From assembly GCA_947493165.1 (NCBI GenBank), contig CANLPY010000001.1:1526501-1590500 (forward strand): 64,000 nucleotides of DNA, read 5' to 3'. This DNA comes from an uncultured Erythrobacter sp. GTDB taxonomy: Bacteria > Pseudomonadota > Alphaproteobacteria > Sphingomonadales > Sphingomonadaceae. How positions within the stretch are numbered: the stretch's first letter is position 1; each line of letters begins with the position of its first letter. A program made the translations under genes and the position numbers. Shown piece by piece: positions 52,031 to 61,513 of this stretch. Below the pieces are notes generated by a model, which ran no database searches, was not told where the DNA came from, and saw only the letters and a program-made list of their open reading frames with translations.

Positions 52031-53062
52031 ATGTCTGAATTTTTATCATTTGGTGAAATTATGCTGCGGCTAAAAACAGCTGGGCATGAACGTTTCTTTC
52101 AATCGCCTGCGTTTGAGGCGACCTTTGGTGGGGGCGAGGCGAACGTCGCGGTGGCGCTGTCGAACTATGGCCTTGATGCAGGGTTTGTAAGCGCGCTGCC
52201 GGACAATGACATTGGCGACAACGCGATTATGGAGCTGCGCAAGTTTGGCGTCGATACAGCGCATATTAGCCGCTCTGGCGATAGGGTCGGGATTTATTTT
52301 CTCGAGACCGGCTCGAACCAGCGTCCGTCCAAAGTGGTCTATGACCGCGCTAATTCATCGATCTGCAATGCGGGCATGGACGAATTTGACTGGCCGACCA
52401 TTTTCAAAGGAGCAAAATGGCTCCACATCACCGGGATCACGCCCGCACTCAGCCAGTCGGCAGCGGACCTTTCGATGGCCTGCGTGAAAGCAGCGAAGGA
52501 AGCTGGCGTCACCGTCTCTTGCGACTTCAACTTTCGGGGTAAGCTGTGGAAGTATGGCAAGAGCGCGCCAGAGGTCATGCGCGAGCTTGTGAAGTATGTC
52601 GATGTTGGCATTGCGAACGAAGAAGACTGCCAAAAGTCGCTCGACATCACCGTCGATGTCGATGTGGAAAGCGGCGAGCTTGATACCAAAAAATACGAAG
52701 CGCTGGGCCAGAAGGTGCTCGACATATACCCCGACATGCACACGATCGCGATCACTCTACGCGAGAGCTTGAGCGCGGACCGCAACAATTGGTCAGCCTG
52801 TCTGCGCACGCGCGACGACGGATTTATGTTATCGAAGAAATACGCGCTGACCGATATTGTTGACCGCGTTGGCGGTGGCGACAGCTTCGCCTCAGCGCTC
52901 ATCTATGGGCTTAACGCTTATGAAGACCGCCAGCAAAGTCTTGAGTTCGCGGTAGCCGCGTCGGCGCTCAAGCACACCATCATGGGCGATTTTAATCGAG
53001 TGACCGTGCCGGAGGTTGAAAAACTGATGTCCGGTGACGGTTCGGGACGCGTGCAACGATGA
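52031..53062 (+). CDS. kdgK: 2-dehydro-3-deoxygluconokinase
   Basis: The 343-residue PfkB-family sugar kinase has [15 protein letters not shown] near the N-terminus, the KDG-kinase-like FRGKLWKYG, and the C-terminal motif [16 protein letters not shown] with the catalytic Asp. It would phosphorylate KDG to KDPG, which an aldolase (not in the window) splits to pyruvate and glyceraldehyde 3-phosphate. It is the last gene of the isomerase operon and is convergent with the outer-membrane barrel gene. Confidence 0.92.
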   Translation: MSEFLSFGEIMLRLKTAGHERFFQSPAFEATFGGGEANVAVALSNYGLDAGFVSALPDNDIGDNAIMELRKFGVDTAHISRSGDRVGIYFLETGSNQRPSKVVYDRANSSICNAGMDEFDWPTIFKGAKWLHITGITPALSQSAADLSMACVKAAKEAGVTVSCDFNFRGKLWKYGKSAPEVMRELVKYVDVGIANEEDCQKSLDITVDVDVESGELDTKKYEALGQKVLDIYPDMHTIAITLRESLSADRNNWSACLRTRDDGFMLSKKYALTDIVDRVGGGDSFASALIYGLNAYEDRQQSLEFAVAASALKHTIMGDFNRVTVPEVEKLMSGDGSGRVQR

Positions 53063-53099
53063 CCCCAAAGGCAAAACCGCAGCTGAGGTAGCTCCAAAG

Positions 53100-54041
53100 C
53101 TAGAAGCGGAAACCAACCCTTAGCCCGACGCGAACGGCATCATTGCGAAAACGCTCGTCGTTCGATTCTTTGAAGCGGTATTCAGCGCTCGCCGTGGCAT
53201 ACAATCCGCGGCTTGCGCGTCCCCATGCGAGTTCCACGCCGGGCGCGACGTAGCTGTCTGCGCGAAGATCACCATCGGGGTCACCCTGCGCGATGCGGGC
53301 GTCATAGTCCCATTGCCGATATTCAATCGACGGGCGGACGCGCAGCCTTTTCGCTATTGGCACGCTGTATTTTACCCGGGCGATCTGACGGTCATAGCTA
53401 CGCCGGGGTTCATCAAAGCTCTCATTGGCATCTGCCCCCAAATCAAAGCGCAACCAATGATAAGAGCCTAAACGGCGGTTATATTGCGCAGCAACTCTGT
53501 AGCCGTCGCTGTCCCCGCCAATACGCGTGTCATAGTCACGCTCACGATATTCCGCCGTCAGACGCACTCGGTCATTGCCGCTCTGCCATTGGGCACGAGC
53601 GCCAAGGCTGGTTTGATCTGCGCTAAAGGCTTCCAGCAAAGCTATATTCTCAAAACGCCGCGCATAAGCACGCACTTGCACTTCTTCTGACAATTGATGG
53701 GTGATCTGCACACGGCCTACGAACGTTTCCAGTCCGTCGCGATTGTCATCGCGGAACTCAAAGATGCGGCCTTCGGCCTCTGCGCGTACCGTGGTTGCTT
53801 CGCTGAGATCATAATTGACACCCAAACGAGCACGGGCGCCGATACCTGAACTGTCGATTCCTTCTCCCTGATCAAAATCGAGATCGGATTCTACACCGCG
53901 GATTTCCACCAAACCGTCGAATTGCAAGCGGTCTAGCGTTTCGTCTTGCGCCAAAACCGGGCTGCCAAAAGCGGCCAATGCCACTGCTGGCGCTAACCAT
54001 TTTACGCCTTGAGGAATGAACGAAAAGAAAGACAAATTCAC
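53100..54041 (-). CDS. Outer-membrane beta-barrel protein
   Basis: The 313-residue protein has a signal peptide ending near VLAQDE, then alternating amphipathic strands with many Arg/Asp/Tyr and turn motifs. The last residues are RVGLRVGFRF, with the C-terminal Phe used by the BAM machinery. I recognise no porin family; it resembles unnamed oligogalacturonate-type or generic barrels of sphingomonads. Its start overlaps the REC-Hpt stop by four bases (ATGA), so the two are coupled. Confidence 0.75.
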   Translation of the reverse strand: MNLSFFSFIPQGVKWLAPAVALAAFGSPVLAQDETLDRLQFDGLVEIRGVESDLDFDQGEGIDSSGIGARARLGVNYDLSEATTVRAEAEGRIFEFRDDNRDGLETFVGRVQITHQLSEEVQVRAYARRFENIALLEAFSADQTSLGARAQWQSGNDRVRLTAEYRERDYDTRIGGDSDGYRVAAQYNRRLGSYHWLRFDLGADANESFDEPRRSYDRQIARVKYSVPIAKRLRVRPSIEYRQWDYDARIAQGDPDGDLRADSYVAPGVELAWGRASRGLYATASAEYRFKESNDERFRNDAVRVGLRVGFRF

Positions 54042-54805
54042 GGATTGATCCTTTGATTTAGGCTGAGCGCCGCTTGTTCAAGGCATTGGCGCAGCGCCCC
54101 GCCTGAAACCTCCGCTTCAATCAGCGCGTTTTCATGTACCCGCGATGCTTCGCTTAATTTAACATCGCCAAATGTCGTGGCAGTTCCCGCAATCTGATGG
54201 AGCAGATTTCGGATTTCAGCCACAACAGCTGCGCTGATCTCATCACTCGCCAGGGCGTCATTGATAAGGTTGAGTGTCCGCTCATTGCGGTCACGAAATT
54301 GCTGTCCCAGCGCCTTCATCAGAGCAGGCTCGATCTGCTGAGCTGGGTTTTTCGCGCTGGGATCACTAGAATGGCCCCAAGCTTCAAACGTCGCGCGCAA
54401 ATCCGCTAACGCCACCGGCTTGGCTAAAAACGCCTGCATTCCGCACGCACGGTAAGAACGGATTTCGTCAAAGCTGGTCGCAGCTGTCACTGCAACAATC
54501 GGCAGTTGTTGCGCATCATATCCGCGCTCTCGAAGGCGTTTGGTCGTTTCGATCCCGTCTAGAATTGGCATCATGACGTCAATTAGAAGAAGCGAATAGG
54601 GCCGTCCTTCGCGTCGCGCGGCTTCAACCATATCAATCGTTTCAAGCCCGTTAGCGGCCAGATCCATCTCAACTGAGAAGTGTCCAGCCATCGCTTTCAT
54701 AGCTTCGGCGCTAATAGGCGTATCCTCCGCCAGAAGCACACGCAACTCAGCCGAGGTGCCCGCGTTGCTGGCAGTTTGAAATTGGATGTTTGATGTCTCT
54801 TTCAC
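54038..54805 (-). CDS. REC-Hpt phosphorelay protein
   Basis: The 255-residue protein starts at GTG. It has a receiver domain (LLAEDTPIS acidic pocket, Asp76 in LLLIDVMMPILDG, AVTAATS, LAKPVAL) and a C-terminal Hpt domain with the phosphohistidine H203 in LLHQIAGTATTFGD. It can therefore both receive and pass on phosphate. It is divergent from the degenerate-kinase/REC/CapC operon, and it has the Hpt function that operon lacks. It is also coupled to the outer-membrane barrel gene. Confidence 0.88.
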   Translation of the reverse strand: MKETSNIQFQTASNAGTSAELRVLLAEDTPISAEAMKAMAGHFSVEMDLAANGLETIDMVEAARREGRPYSLLLIDVMMPILDGIETTKRLRERGYDAQQLPIVAVTAATSFDEIRSYRACGMQAFLAKPVALADLRATFEAWGHSSDPSAKNPAQQIEPALMKALGQQFRDRNERTLNLINDALASDEISAAVVAEIRNLLHQIAGTATTFGDVKLSEASRVHENALIEAEVSGGALRQCLEQAALSLNQRINP

Positions 54806-54999
54806 CCAGTCGCTATGTAAGAATATGATTAAGACCGAACTAACGAAGTTTCCTTAGAGCGCTTTGACACTTCAGAAACCCGACCGAACCTTCAACCTAC
54901 TCGAGCCAATTCTTAACTGATAATTAGGGATAATTACCTAGGTCCCAAGCCACAGAAAGCAAAAAGGGGGTCGGGGCAAATCGGCACGCAATCAAGACT

Positions 55000-57726
55000 T
55001 TGGGACATGGGTTCATGCAACCGCTTCGGCGGTGTCCAGCGCCTGCGTCTCATTTTGATCGCCGAGACTGCTCCACACACATCGTGACTGCGCTTTCACC
55101 ACCATCACAGCTGCAAGAGGCCGCGCACCCGTTGCACAAGCGGGCGCGCGCAAAGGCCCATGCGGGTATTCGCAAACGCGCGATCCGGCGCGAACTGCTC
55201 GGCAATTGGCTTGGACCGCTTCTCGTGGCGGTCGCTCTCGCTGCAGCCCATATGCTCGGCATTTTTGCGCAAACCGATGGCCGGTTCTTTGACGAAGTGA
55301 CGGTCAATCAGTCTGGGATAGCGCCCAACGTTGTCGTGATTGAGCGGGATGCAGAATTTGAAGCGCTCGGGGATGCACGCTTTACCGCTCTCAATGCCTC
55401 ACTCAGCACTCTAGGGGCAGAACGCATCGGCTACCTCGGCGCTGACAATTTGCTGCCAGCATCGTCAGAAATTCCAGTGGTCATAGGCGTGCCCGCCAAA
55501 CCGCTTCCGGCCAATCAACGATGGGAGCTGCGCGGCGACACGAGTGTTTTCGGGTCAGCCCGCATTGCCGCTCGCTCACTTGCGCCATCCCAATATGGGA
55601 TCAATCGCACGCAGACAGCAGCGCTTCCCGGCCGTGACACACCAATCCCTGTATTCGATGCAGCTTTGGCTGATCGCTACCCAGCGGACGGCGAATTTCT
55701 GGTGCCGACGCCGCGCCGCCAGAGCATTCCAGTCCTAAAGGCCAGCCAGCTCACCAGCGGGCAAATCCAAGCAGGAGAATTGAACGGCTTGGTCGCGATG
55801 GTCGTTGACCCGCAGGCCTTGCGCGGAACGCTAGCAACCCCGCTAAATCCAAGCAGCAGCGCGACAAGCGAAGCTGTGTTCAGAGCGCATGTGGTGAATG
55901 CGCTTCGCGGCGGTCAATTCGGTTACGAGGCACACGTATGGCAAGTATGGGTGCTGTTGCTGGCATTCGCGGCGCTCCTCGCCGTACTCTATCGAGAAAC
56001 CGATCCAAAGCGGCTCGCGGTGCTTATCCCGGTTAGCTTCAGCTTAATGATCCTTGCGGCATGTTGGGCCGTGTTGGTGTTCACGGGCAAGCTATTGCCA
56101 GTTTCGGCTTTGCTCCTCGCTCCTTGGATTATCACTTTCCAACGTGTCGTTGAGCGCGAAACTTCGCAGGATCGCAGGCTGGAACGCACGGCATCGCGCG
56201 CGGTGCAAACCTCGTTCGATCGTTCAGCTCTGCGCGAAGGCGCGCGCTTGCCGAAGTTTCTCGGTTCAGCCGCTGAGTACGCTGGTGTTGAGCGCAGTCT
56301 GCTGGTCCAGTTGACGCCCTCTGGCGAGTTGGAAGCTGTCGCTGCCAACAATGCGACGCTCGATGATATTCGGATTGATCGCAAAAGGCTTAACCGCATC
56401 CTGAAAGATGTGCGTGAGAGCCTTGGCGTGCGCAATGCAGCGGAAATTGTACCGGGCTGGTCAGGTGATGCCCGGATCGGTTGGGTCGGTGCAGGCGATC
56501 AACAATTGTTCTGGCTCCATACTCGCCCAGTGACTGCGACACCGGGCAAATCTGCCCATCTCGTCCGGGCCATTGCCACCAGCTTTCGCGAGCTATTCCG
56601 CTGGCGTGCGGACCTTAATGCGCGCGGTAGCCGGGAGCACCGCAACCAACCTATCGATGACCGAGTGGCTAGCGCGATTGCTCTGGTCGCCAACGAATCT
56701 GAACAGGTCCGTCGCGGCTTTGATACTATCGACACGGCAGTTATCATTTTTCACCTAATCGGTTCACCGCTTCACGCCAATGAAGCAATGCATTCTCTCT
56801 ATGAAGAAGCTGGACTGAACCTATTTGACACCTCCCTGTCAGAGGCGCTGCTTGCTCTGACAGAGCTTGGCCCTAACCGTGTGCAAGCTTTAATCGAAGA
56901 TTTGATGCTGAATGGCTCAGAGATGCGCCTGCCGATGCGCAACCTTGGTGAAACCGACCGACAAAGCGAGCGTATGCTGCGGATTGCTGCTCCAGCGCGC
57001 AACGCCCACGGTGCGAACCGAGTGCTCGTCCTTGAAGCGATTGACATGCGCGACGCCAACCGCGCGGCGGACCTGCGCAAGGCCGTGGCGAAGTTTATCG
57101 ATTTGCAATTGCGCAATGATTTTGAGGCGATCCTGCTGGGGTCGCAACTCGCATGCGATAAGCGGCTTGGGAGCGACCAAGTTCGCGAGGTCGCAAGCCG
57201 TATCAGCGATACAGCGCGCCGAGCTACAGGGCGTCTGGATGAAGTCGCAAGCCTCGTCCGCTCTGAAACCAGCGATCTGACAGAAGCGTGCTATCCAGTG
57301 GATGCGACCGCGATCATTAGAGATGCGATCGCGCGCGCCGCCGGTCTTGCTGAAGAACTGGGTGTGACAATCGACGCTGATCATCCAGGTGTTAGCGGAT
57401 TTACTCTGGCAGAGCCGGTCGCACTTACAGAGATGTTGGTAGCGATGCTGCGTGTTGTCATCGCAGACACACCGCATGGCGGCTCAGTAAAACTGAAGCT
57501 CGAAGAGCTGCAAGGTCGAACACACATTCGCATTTCAGGCGGCTTTGGCATCGGCTTTGATCGCTTGCTGTGGCTGATCGCCAATTATGAAGACGGCGCG
57601 GTGGGCGAGTACCGCATGATTGGCGAAGGCATGGCCAAAGTTACGAGTTGGTCGGCCAGCGTGTCCTATTGGGGCAGCCAATCCAACGGCTTCGGTTTTA
57701 ACGTAGATTTGCGGGGAGTGGGCTGA
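55000..57726 (+). CDS. CHASE2-like sensor with degenerate histidine kinase core
   Basis: The product is up to 908 residues; the start is unclear. TTG 55000, ATG 55015 and GTG 55084 are in frame, and the GTG gives a typical N-terminus. A membrane helix near residues 68-88 is followed by a CHASE2-like periplasmic domain ('DEVTVNQSGIAPNVVVIERD', then a VFRAHVVNAL end), two to three further helices, a GAF-like part and a kinase-like region. The DHp-like helix carries no His (LRNDFEAILLGSQLACDKRL). The ATPase N-box Asn is missing in the segment near VALTEMLVAMLRVVIADTP, and DxGxG reads GGFGIG. It probably senses without ATP-driven phosphorylation. It overlaps the next gene by one base. Confidence 0.75.
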   Translation: MGHGFMQPLRRCPAPASHFDRRDCSTHIVTALSPPSQLQEAAHPLHKRARAKAHAGIRKRAIRRELLGNWLGPLLVAVALAAAHMLGIFAQTDGRFFDEVTVNQSGIAPNVVVIERDAEFEALGDARFTALNASLSTLGAERIGYLGADNLLPASSEIPVVIGVPAKPLPANQRWELRGDTSVFGSARIAARSLAPSQYGINRTQTAALPGRDTPIPVFDAALADRYPADGEFLVPTPRRQSIPVLKASQLTSGQIQAGELNGLVAMVVDPQALRGTLATPLNPSSSATSEAVFRAHVVNALRGGQFGYEAHVWQVWVLLLAFAALLAVLYRETDPKRLAVLIPVSFSLMILAACWAVLVFTGKLLPVSALLLAPWIITFQRVVERETSQDRRLERTASRAVQTSFDRSALREGARLPKFLGSAAEYAGVERSLLVQLTPSGELEAVAANNATLDDIRIDRKRLNRILKDVRESLGVRNAAEIVPGWSGDARIGWVGAGDQQLFWLHTRPVTATPGKSAHLVRAIATSFRELFRWRADLNARGSREHRNQPIDDRVASAIALVANESEQVRRGFDTIDTAVIIFHLIGSPLHANEAMHSLYEEAGLNLFDTSLSEALLALTELGPNRVQALIEDLMLNGSEMRLPMRNLGETDRQSERMLRIAAPARNAHGANRVLVLEAIDMRDANRAADLRKAVAKFIDLQLRNDFEAILLGSQLACDKRLGSDQVREVASRISDTARRATGRLDEVASLVRSETSDLTEACYPVDATAIIRDAIARAAGLAEELGVTIDADHPGVSGFTLAEPVALTEMLVAMLRVVIADTPHGGSVKLKLEELQGRTHIRISGGFGIGFDRLLWLIANYEDGAVGEYRMIGEGMAKVTSWSASVSYWGSQSNGFGFNVDLRGVG

Positions 57727-58133
57727 TGAGCGCACACATTCTGGTCATTGATGATGACCCAATTCTGGCTGGCCTTTTGCAGCTAACGCTGGAACTCGAG
57801 GGCTACGATGTGACTGTCGCTAATGATGGCGCGGCTGGATTGGAACAGACCAAATCCACCAAATTCGATATTATCCTGCTAGATTTGGTAATGCCCAAGG
57901 TCGACGGGATCAAGTTTCTGCGTTTGCTCGCTAAAGGAGGTTTCTCGCGGCCTCCTGTGATGATTGTATCATCAGCCATTGAAGAGAAGCTGACAGATCA
58001 ACACCGGGCGCTGGGCGTGGTCGATATCGCGCGCAAACCGATAGAGCCGGCAGAGCTGGTGCAGCGAACCAAACGCGCAATCGCCAACGGGCCAACGTCG
58101 CCTGCTGCTGCGACACTCGCGGAGCAAAGCTGA
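57726..58133 (+). CDS. Single-domain response regulator
   Basis: The 135-residue receiver has acidic residues D9-D10 in HILVIDDDPIL, phosphoacceptor Asp53 in IILLDLVMPKVDG, the Ser of MIVSSAIEE and the KP pair in IARKPIEP. There is no output domain, so it would act by protein contact, as CheY or as a phosphate shuttle. It is encoded between the degenerate kinase and the CapC-like gene in one coupled operon. Confidence 0.9.
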   Translation: MSAHILVIDDDPILAGLLQLTLELEGYDVTVANDGAAGLEQTKSTKFDIILLDLVMPKVDGIKFLRLLAKGGFSRPPVMIVSSAIEEKLTDQHRALGVVDIARKPIEPAELVQRTKRAIANGPTSPAAATLAEQS

Positions 58134-58142
58134 GCCAGTTTC

Positions 58143-60725
58143 GTGAACCTCTTTTCGCTCACCATATTCCCCGAAGGCGGCCTCGCAGGCTCAATCATCA
58201 CCACCGTATGGATCGGTGTGTTCGTGATGTGCTTTTTCAACCTGCGATATGGCTGGGTGCTGTCGGGTTTAGTAGTGCCGGGTTATCTCGTGCCGCTTCT
58301 GATCGTAAAGCCGTTTGCCGCTCTCGTAATCAGCGTCGAAGCGGTCCTCGCCTACCTTATCGTGTGGCTTTTCTCCGAAAAATTGGCGCCTGGCCGCTTT
58401 CCCAGCCTTTTCGGCAGGGATCGCTTCATGGGATTGATCCTAGCGAGTATCGCAGTCCGTCTGGCGTTTGACGGGTATCTGCTTCCCGAATTCTCCGTCT
58501 GGCTGGAGGACAATTTTGACCGCCGGATCGATTGGGAAAACAACCTGCAAAGCTTTGGCCTGGTCGTCATTTCATTGATGGCGAATCAGTTCTGGAAACC
58601 CGGACTTGGCCGCGGCATTCTTATGGCCTGCGTTACAATTGGCCTGACCTATCTGATAATCCGGTTCGGCCTCATGGAGTTTACCAACTTCCGGATATCG
58701 GGGGTTTATTACATGTATGAAGGACTGGCGAGTTCCATTCTCGCCAGCCCCAAGGCCTATATCATCCTGACGCTAACTGCGCTCATCGCGAGCCATTACA
58801 ACGTGAAGTACGGTTGGGATTTTTCCGGCATTCTGATCCCGGCGCTAATAGCGCTGCAATGGTATCAACCCACCAAAATCCTATCTTCCTTTGGCGAAGC
58901 GATCATCATTTACTGCGTTGCGCGATTGATCCTGAAACTGCCCTTTATGGCCAATGTTACGCTGGAAGGCGGACGCAAACTGCTGTTGTTCTTCAATATC
59001 AGCTTTGCTTGGAAGATGGCTTTAGGCTGGTTCATCATCTGGCAGGGGCTGGATGTGAAGACAACGGATTTCTTTGGTTTTGGCTACCTACTTTCCACTC
59101 TGATCGCGATCAAGGCGCACGATAAAGACATTTTTCCGCGCGTTGCCCGCTCCACCCTGCAAGTCAGCCTTGCCGGAGCCGTGCTTGGCAACTTTGTCGG
59201 GTTTACGCTGTCAGCAGCAACAGCTCGCGCACCTTGGAACAGCGCTCAATCCCAAACGGACGTGGCGCGCATCAACGACACACCGAAGTTTAACGCACTT
59301 GTCGTGAACGCTGTTGGCGATGCTCATATCCGCAATATGAGCGGCGAGGCCCGCCCGCTTTCAGCAGCTAGTCGTGATGCATTGGCGCGTTTGGTCGAAT
59401 TGCTTGAGGAGGGGGCTCCTTCCATTACACAACAATTCAATCAGCGCGCAAATGGCTGGCAGGCGATGCAAATCGAGAACGGGCGCCTGGCGATTATTCG
59501 CGATGACGGCCTGGGCTCTGAGCTGCTTGTCTTCGATCCGAATGCCGCACGTGACGAAGCGATCATTCTGCCAGACCCGACTGCGTTGCCCGGTCTTGCC
59601 AATGCGGCCCTTGCGATACAACGCAATCAGGATGCCAGATGGCTTGTTCTAGGTGCGCCGAAGCCTGCAAGCCGAACTGCAGATAAGAGCGTCGCAGAGA
59701 TTTTTGTCGATGCGACTGAAACCGCTCATATTGTTCTGAGTGCGGCGCCAAGGAATACGGCTTCAAGGCTAGCAATTTCAGATGGTGTGGCAGCGGCGGC
59801 CAATATTGCAGACTTACGCGCACTGACGCCCGATCTAGCCGTAGAGCTGGCCGTTGAGGGACGCGGCAAGCGCGGCGCATATGCCGATCTGCTGCTCAGC
59901 CAGGAGGCTGTGCACGGGATTGCCAGCCGTACGGCGCGCTTGGCCGCCGACGGACAACCGCGTGCCTGCACTCTATCGCGTCAGCCTGCAAACAAGCTAG
60001 GCTGGACCAGCCTACCGGAACTCGCCTTTGCGCGTTTTGAAATTGCAGCTCCAATGATCGAACGCGTGCGCAATGCCGAAGTGCCCCACGCCGCCGCCGC
60101 TGGCGCGCAATTAGCGCAGATGGATCTGCGGCGGTGCAGCTTTGGTGAAACACCGCATTGGAGCCTGTCTTCGACAACGCGTGATGAAGGCAATATCTTC
60201 TTGGTCGAGGGCCAAGACCCGCAGAAGGCTCTGCTCACATTTGAAAACTCGCGCGGTGCTTTGCCAGCGCGGATCGGCGCCGCAATTCATAACAAGTGGG
60301 CGTCAGACGCATTGTTTGTCGCCACCCGCAGCGACAGCTTGTTGCGTGACCCGCACACATTGTTTGACGTCACCTGGCAAGAATGGGTCCGCAGCCAAGA
60401 AGGTGCCGAGGAACCCATGATCTTCCAGTTGCGCGCTCGTCCGCGCGAAGCGAGTGACTATCGACGAGGCGTCGATGTGCTGGTCGCAAGAGACAGAATT
60501 GGCCCGGAAAACGCTCAATTCGATCAACTCGTTTCTTCTTTACGGCGAGCGGGCCTGCGCGCCGAAACGGTTGCCAATTCCTTTGAGCAAGCGGGCATGG
60601 AGGCCCGGCCGGGCATGTCCGTTCGCTATCTCGATGGGTTGAGCGAGCGTCGCTATGCCTTTGGCTGGTTGATGTTCCCTGGCATCGGCGAGAGCTCCCA
60701 AGTCAAGGCGGAGGCATCACAGTGA
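58143..60725 (+). CDS. Membrane protein with two CapC/PgsC-like halves fused to a large soluble domain
   Basis: The 860-residue product begins at GTG. Residues 1-370 hold about ten membrane helices in two similar halves, each with the CapC/PgsC mark: 'RYGWVLSGLVVPGYLVPLL' and VKYGWDFSGILIPALIAL. CapC is the membrane partner of the CapB ligase in poly-gamma-glutamate synthesis and is about 150 residues, so this is a duplicated, extended form. Residues 380-860 are soluble, with 'NALVVNAVGDAHI' near the start and no family that I recognise. No CapB-like ligase or CapA gene is in the window; they could follow at 64000. The stop overlaps the next start (GTGA). Confidence 0.75.
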   Translation: MNLFSLTIFPEGGLAGSIITTVWIGVFVMCFFNLRYGWVLSGLVVPGYLVPLLIVKPFAALVISVEAVLAYLIVWLFSEKLAPGRFPSLFGRDRFMGLILASIAVRLAFDGYLLPEFSVWLEDNFDRRIDWENNLQSFGLVVISLMANQFWKPGLGRGILMACVTIGLTYLIIRFGLMEFTNFRISGVYYMYEGLASSILASPKAYIILTLTALIASHYNVKYGWDFSGILIPALIALQWYQPTKILSSFGEAIIIYCVARLILKLPFMANVTLEGGRKLLLFFNISFAWKMALGWFIIWQGLDVKTTDFFGFGYLLSTLIAIKAHDKDIFPRVARSTLQVSLAGAVLGNFVGFTLSAATARAPWNSAQSQTDVARINDTPKFNALVVNAVGDAHIRNMSGEARPLSAASRDALARLVELLEEGAPSITQQFNQRANGWQAMQIENGRLAIIRDDGLGSELLVFDPNAARDEAIILPDPTALPGLANAALAIQRNQDARWLVLGAPKPASRTADKSVAEIFVDATETAHIVLSAAPRNTASRLAISDGVAAAANIADLRALTPDLAVELAVEGRGKRGAYADLLLSQEAVHGIASRTARLAADGQPRACTLSRQPANKLGWTSLPELAFARFEIAAPMIERVRNAEVPHAAAAGAQLAQMDLRRCSFGETPHWSLSSTTRDEGNIFLVEGQDPQKALLTFENSRGALPARIGAAIHNKWASDALFVATRSDSLLRDPHTLFDVTWQEWVRSQEGAEEPMIFQLRARPREASDYRRGVDVLVARDRIGPENAQFDQLVSSLRRAGLRAETVANSFEQAGMEARPGMSVRYLDGLSERRYAFGWLMFPGIGESSQVKAEASQ

Positions 60726-61513
60726 GCCTCTCCATGATCGCCAAATCGTTTGTGTTTGTGCTGCTTGCGCTCGGTTCAGGCTGGGCCGGGCGCGAATATG
60801 CCGTTCCGCTTGCTTCGTACCTAACAGATGTTCGCGATATTACGGCGCGGGATGCGCGCATTTCAAAGCGCTCCATTGCTTACCGAATTCCGCAGAACGG
60901 TGAGCTTGCTTTTGCATTCTCGCAGCCGGTTACCAAAGCCAAAATTCTGATCCACCCATCAGTCAGTGAGAAAGTTCGCAGCAAAGGACAGGGTTTTGTC
61001 TATGGCATCCGCATCCGCTGGATTGGTGCCAATGGCGCGGAAATCTCAGTCCACGACGCCTATTTGCAGTCTGATTCGCCCGACGTTGTGTTCGCCTCTG
61101 GCGAAGTTTGGCGTTTCTTCCGCACAAGGCCCGAACTCGTTGCCGAACAAGATCAGTTGCTGGTCGAAAGCCCAGAGCCAGCTGCTCGGTTAGAGCTCGA
61201 AGTGTTTGATATTGATCGCGGCATCGTCGGCATTGATGTGCGCGTTTTTGAACAGCGCGTCTATCTGGGCAATCAATCTTTGGCCGTCTATCGCAGGCTT
61301 AGCAATGCAACGCGGGAGCAGTTGACCGCGCCAAACGCGTTCCCGGCCGACATGCTTACTCAAAAGGAAAAGCTGGACCTGGGTCGCAATCATTGGCGTG
61401 CAGTCGGTCCGCTGGGCCTTGATGGGCGCGATTTTACGATGCTCGTCCTATACGAAGCACTGCGTGAGGATGTGCTGCTCGCCAGAGATGCCGCGCGTGA
61501 GGGCGCAAGATGA
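60722..61513 (+). CDS. Membrane-anchored protein of unknown function
   Basis: The 263-residue product begins at GTG overlapping the previous stop. An N-terminal hydrophobic segment (SFVFVLLALGSGWAG) serves as signal or anchor. The rest is a beta-rich domain with 'AYRIPQNGELAFAFSQPVTK' and 'GQGFVYGIRIRWIGANG', followed by a helical end. I recognise no family. It is tightly coupled (four-base overlaps on both sides) to the CapC-like gene and to the following exported protein, so it probably belongs to one envelope machine. Confidence 0.7.
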   Translation: MSLSMIAKSFVFVLLALGSGWAGREYAVPLASYLTDVRDITARDARISKRSIAYRIPQNGELAFAFSQPVTKAKILIHPSVSEKVRSKGQGFVYGIRIRWIGANGAEISVHDAYLQSDSPDVVFASGEVWRFFRTRPELVAEQDQLLVESPEPAARLELEVFDIDRGIVGIDVRVFEQRVYLGNQSLAVYRRLSNATREQLTAPNAFPADMLTQKEKLDLGRNHWRAVGPLGLDGRDFTMLVLYEALREDVLLARDAAREGAR

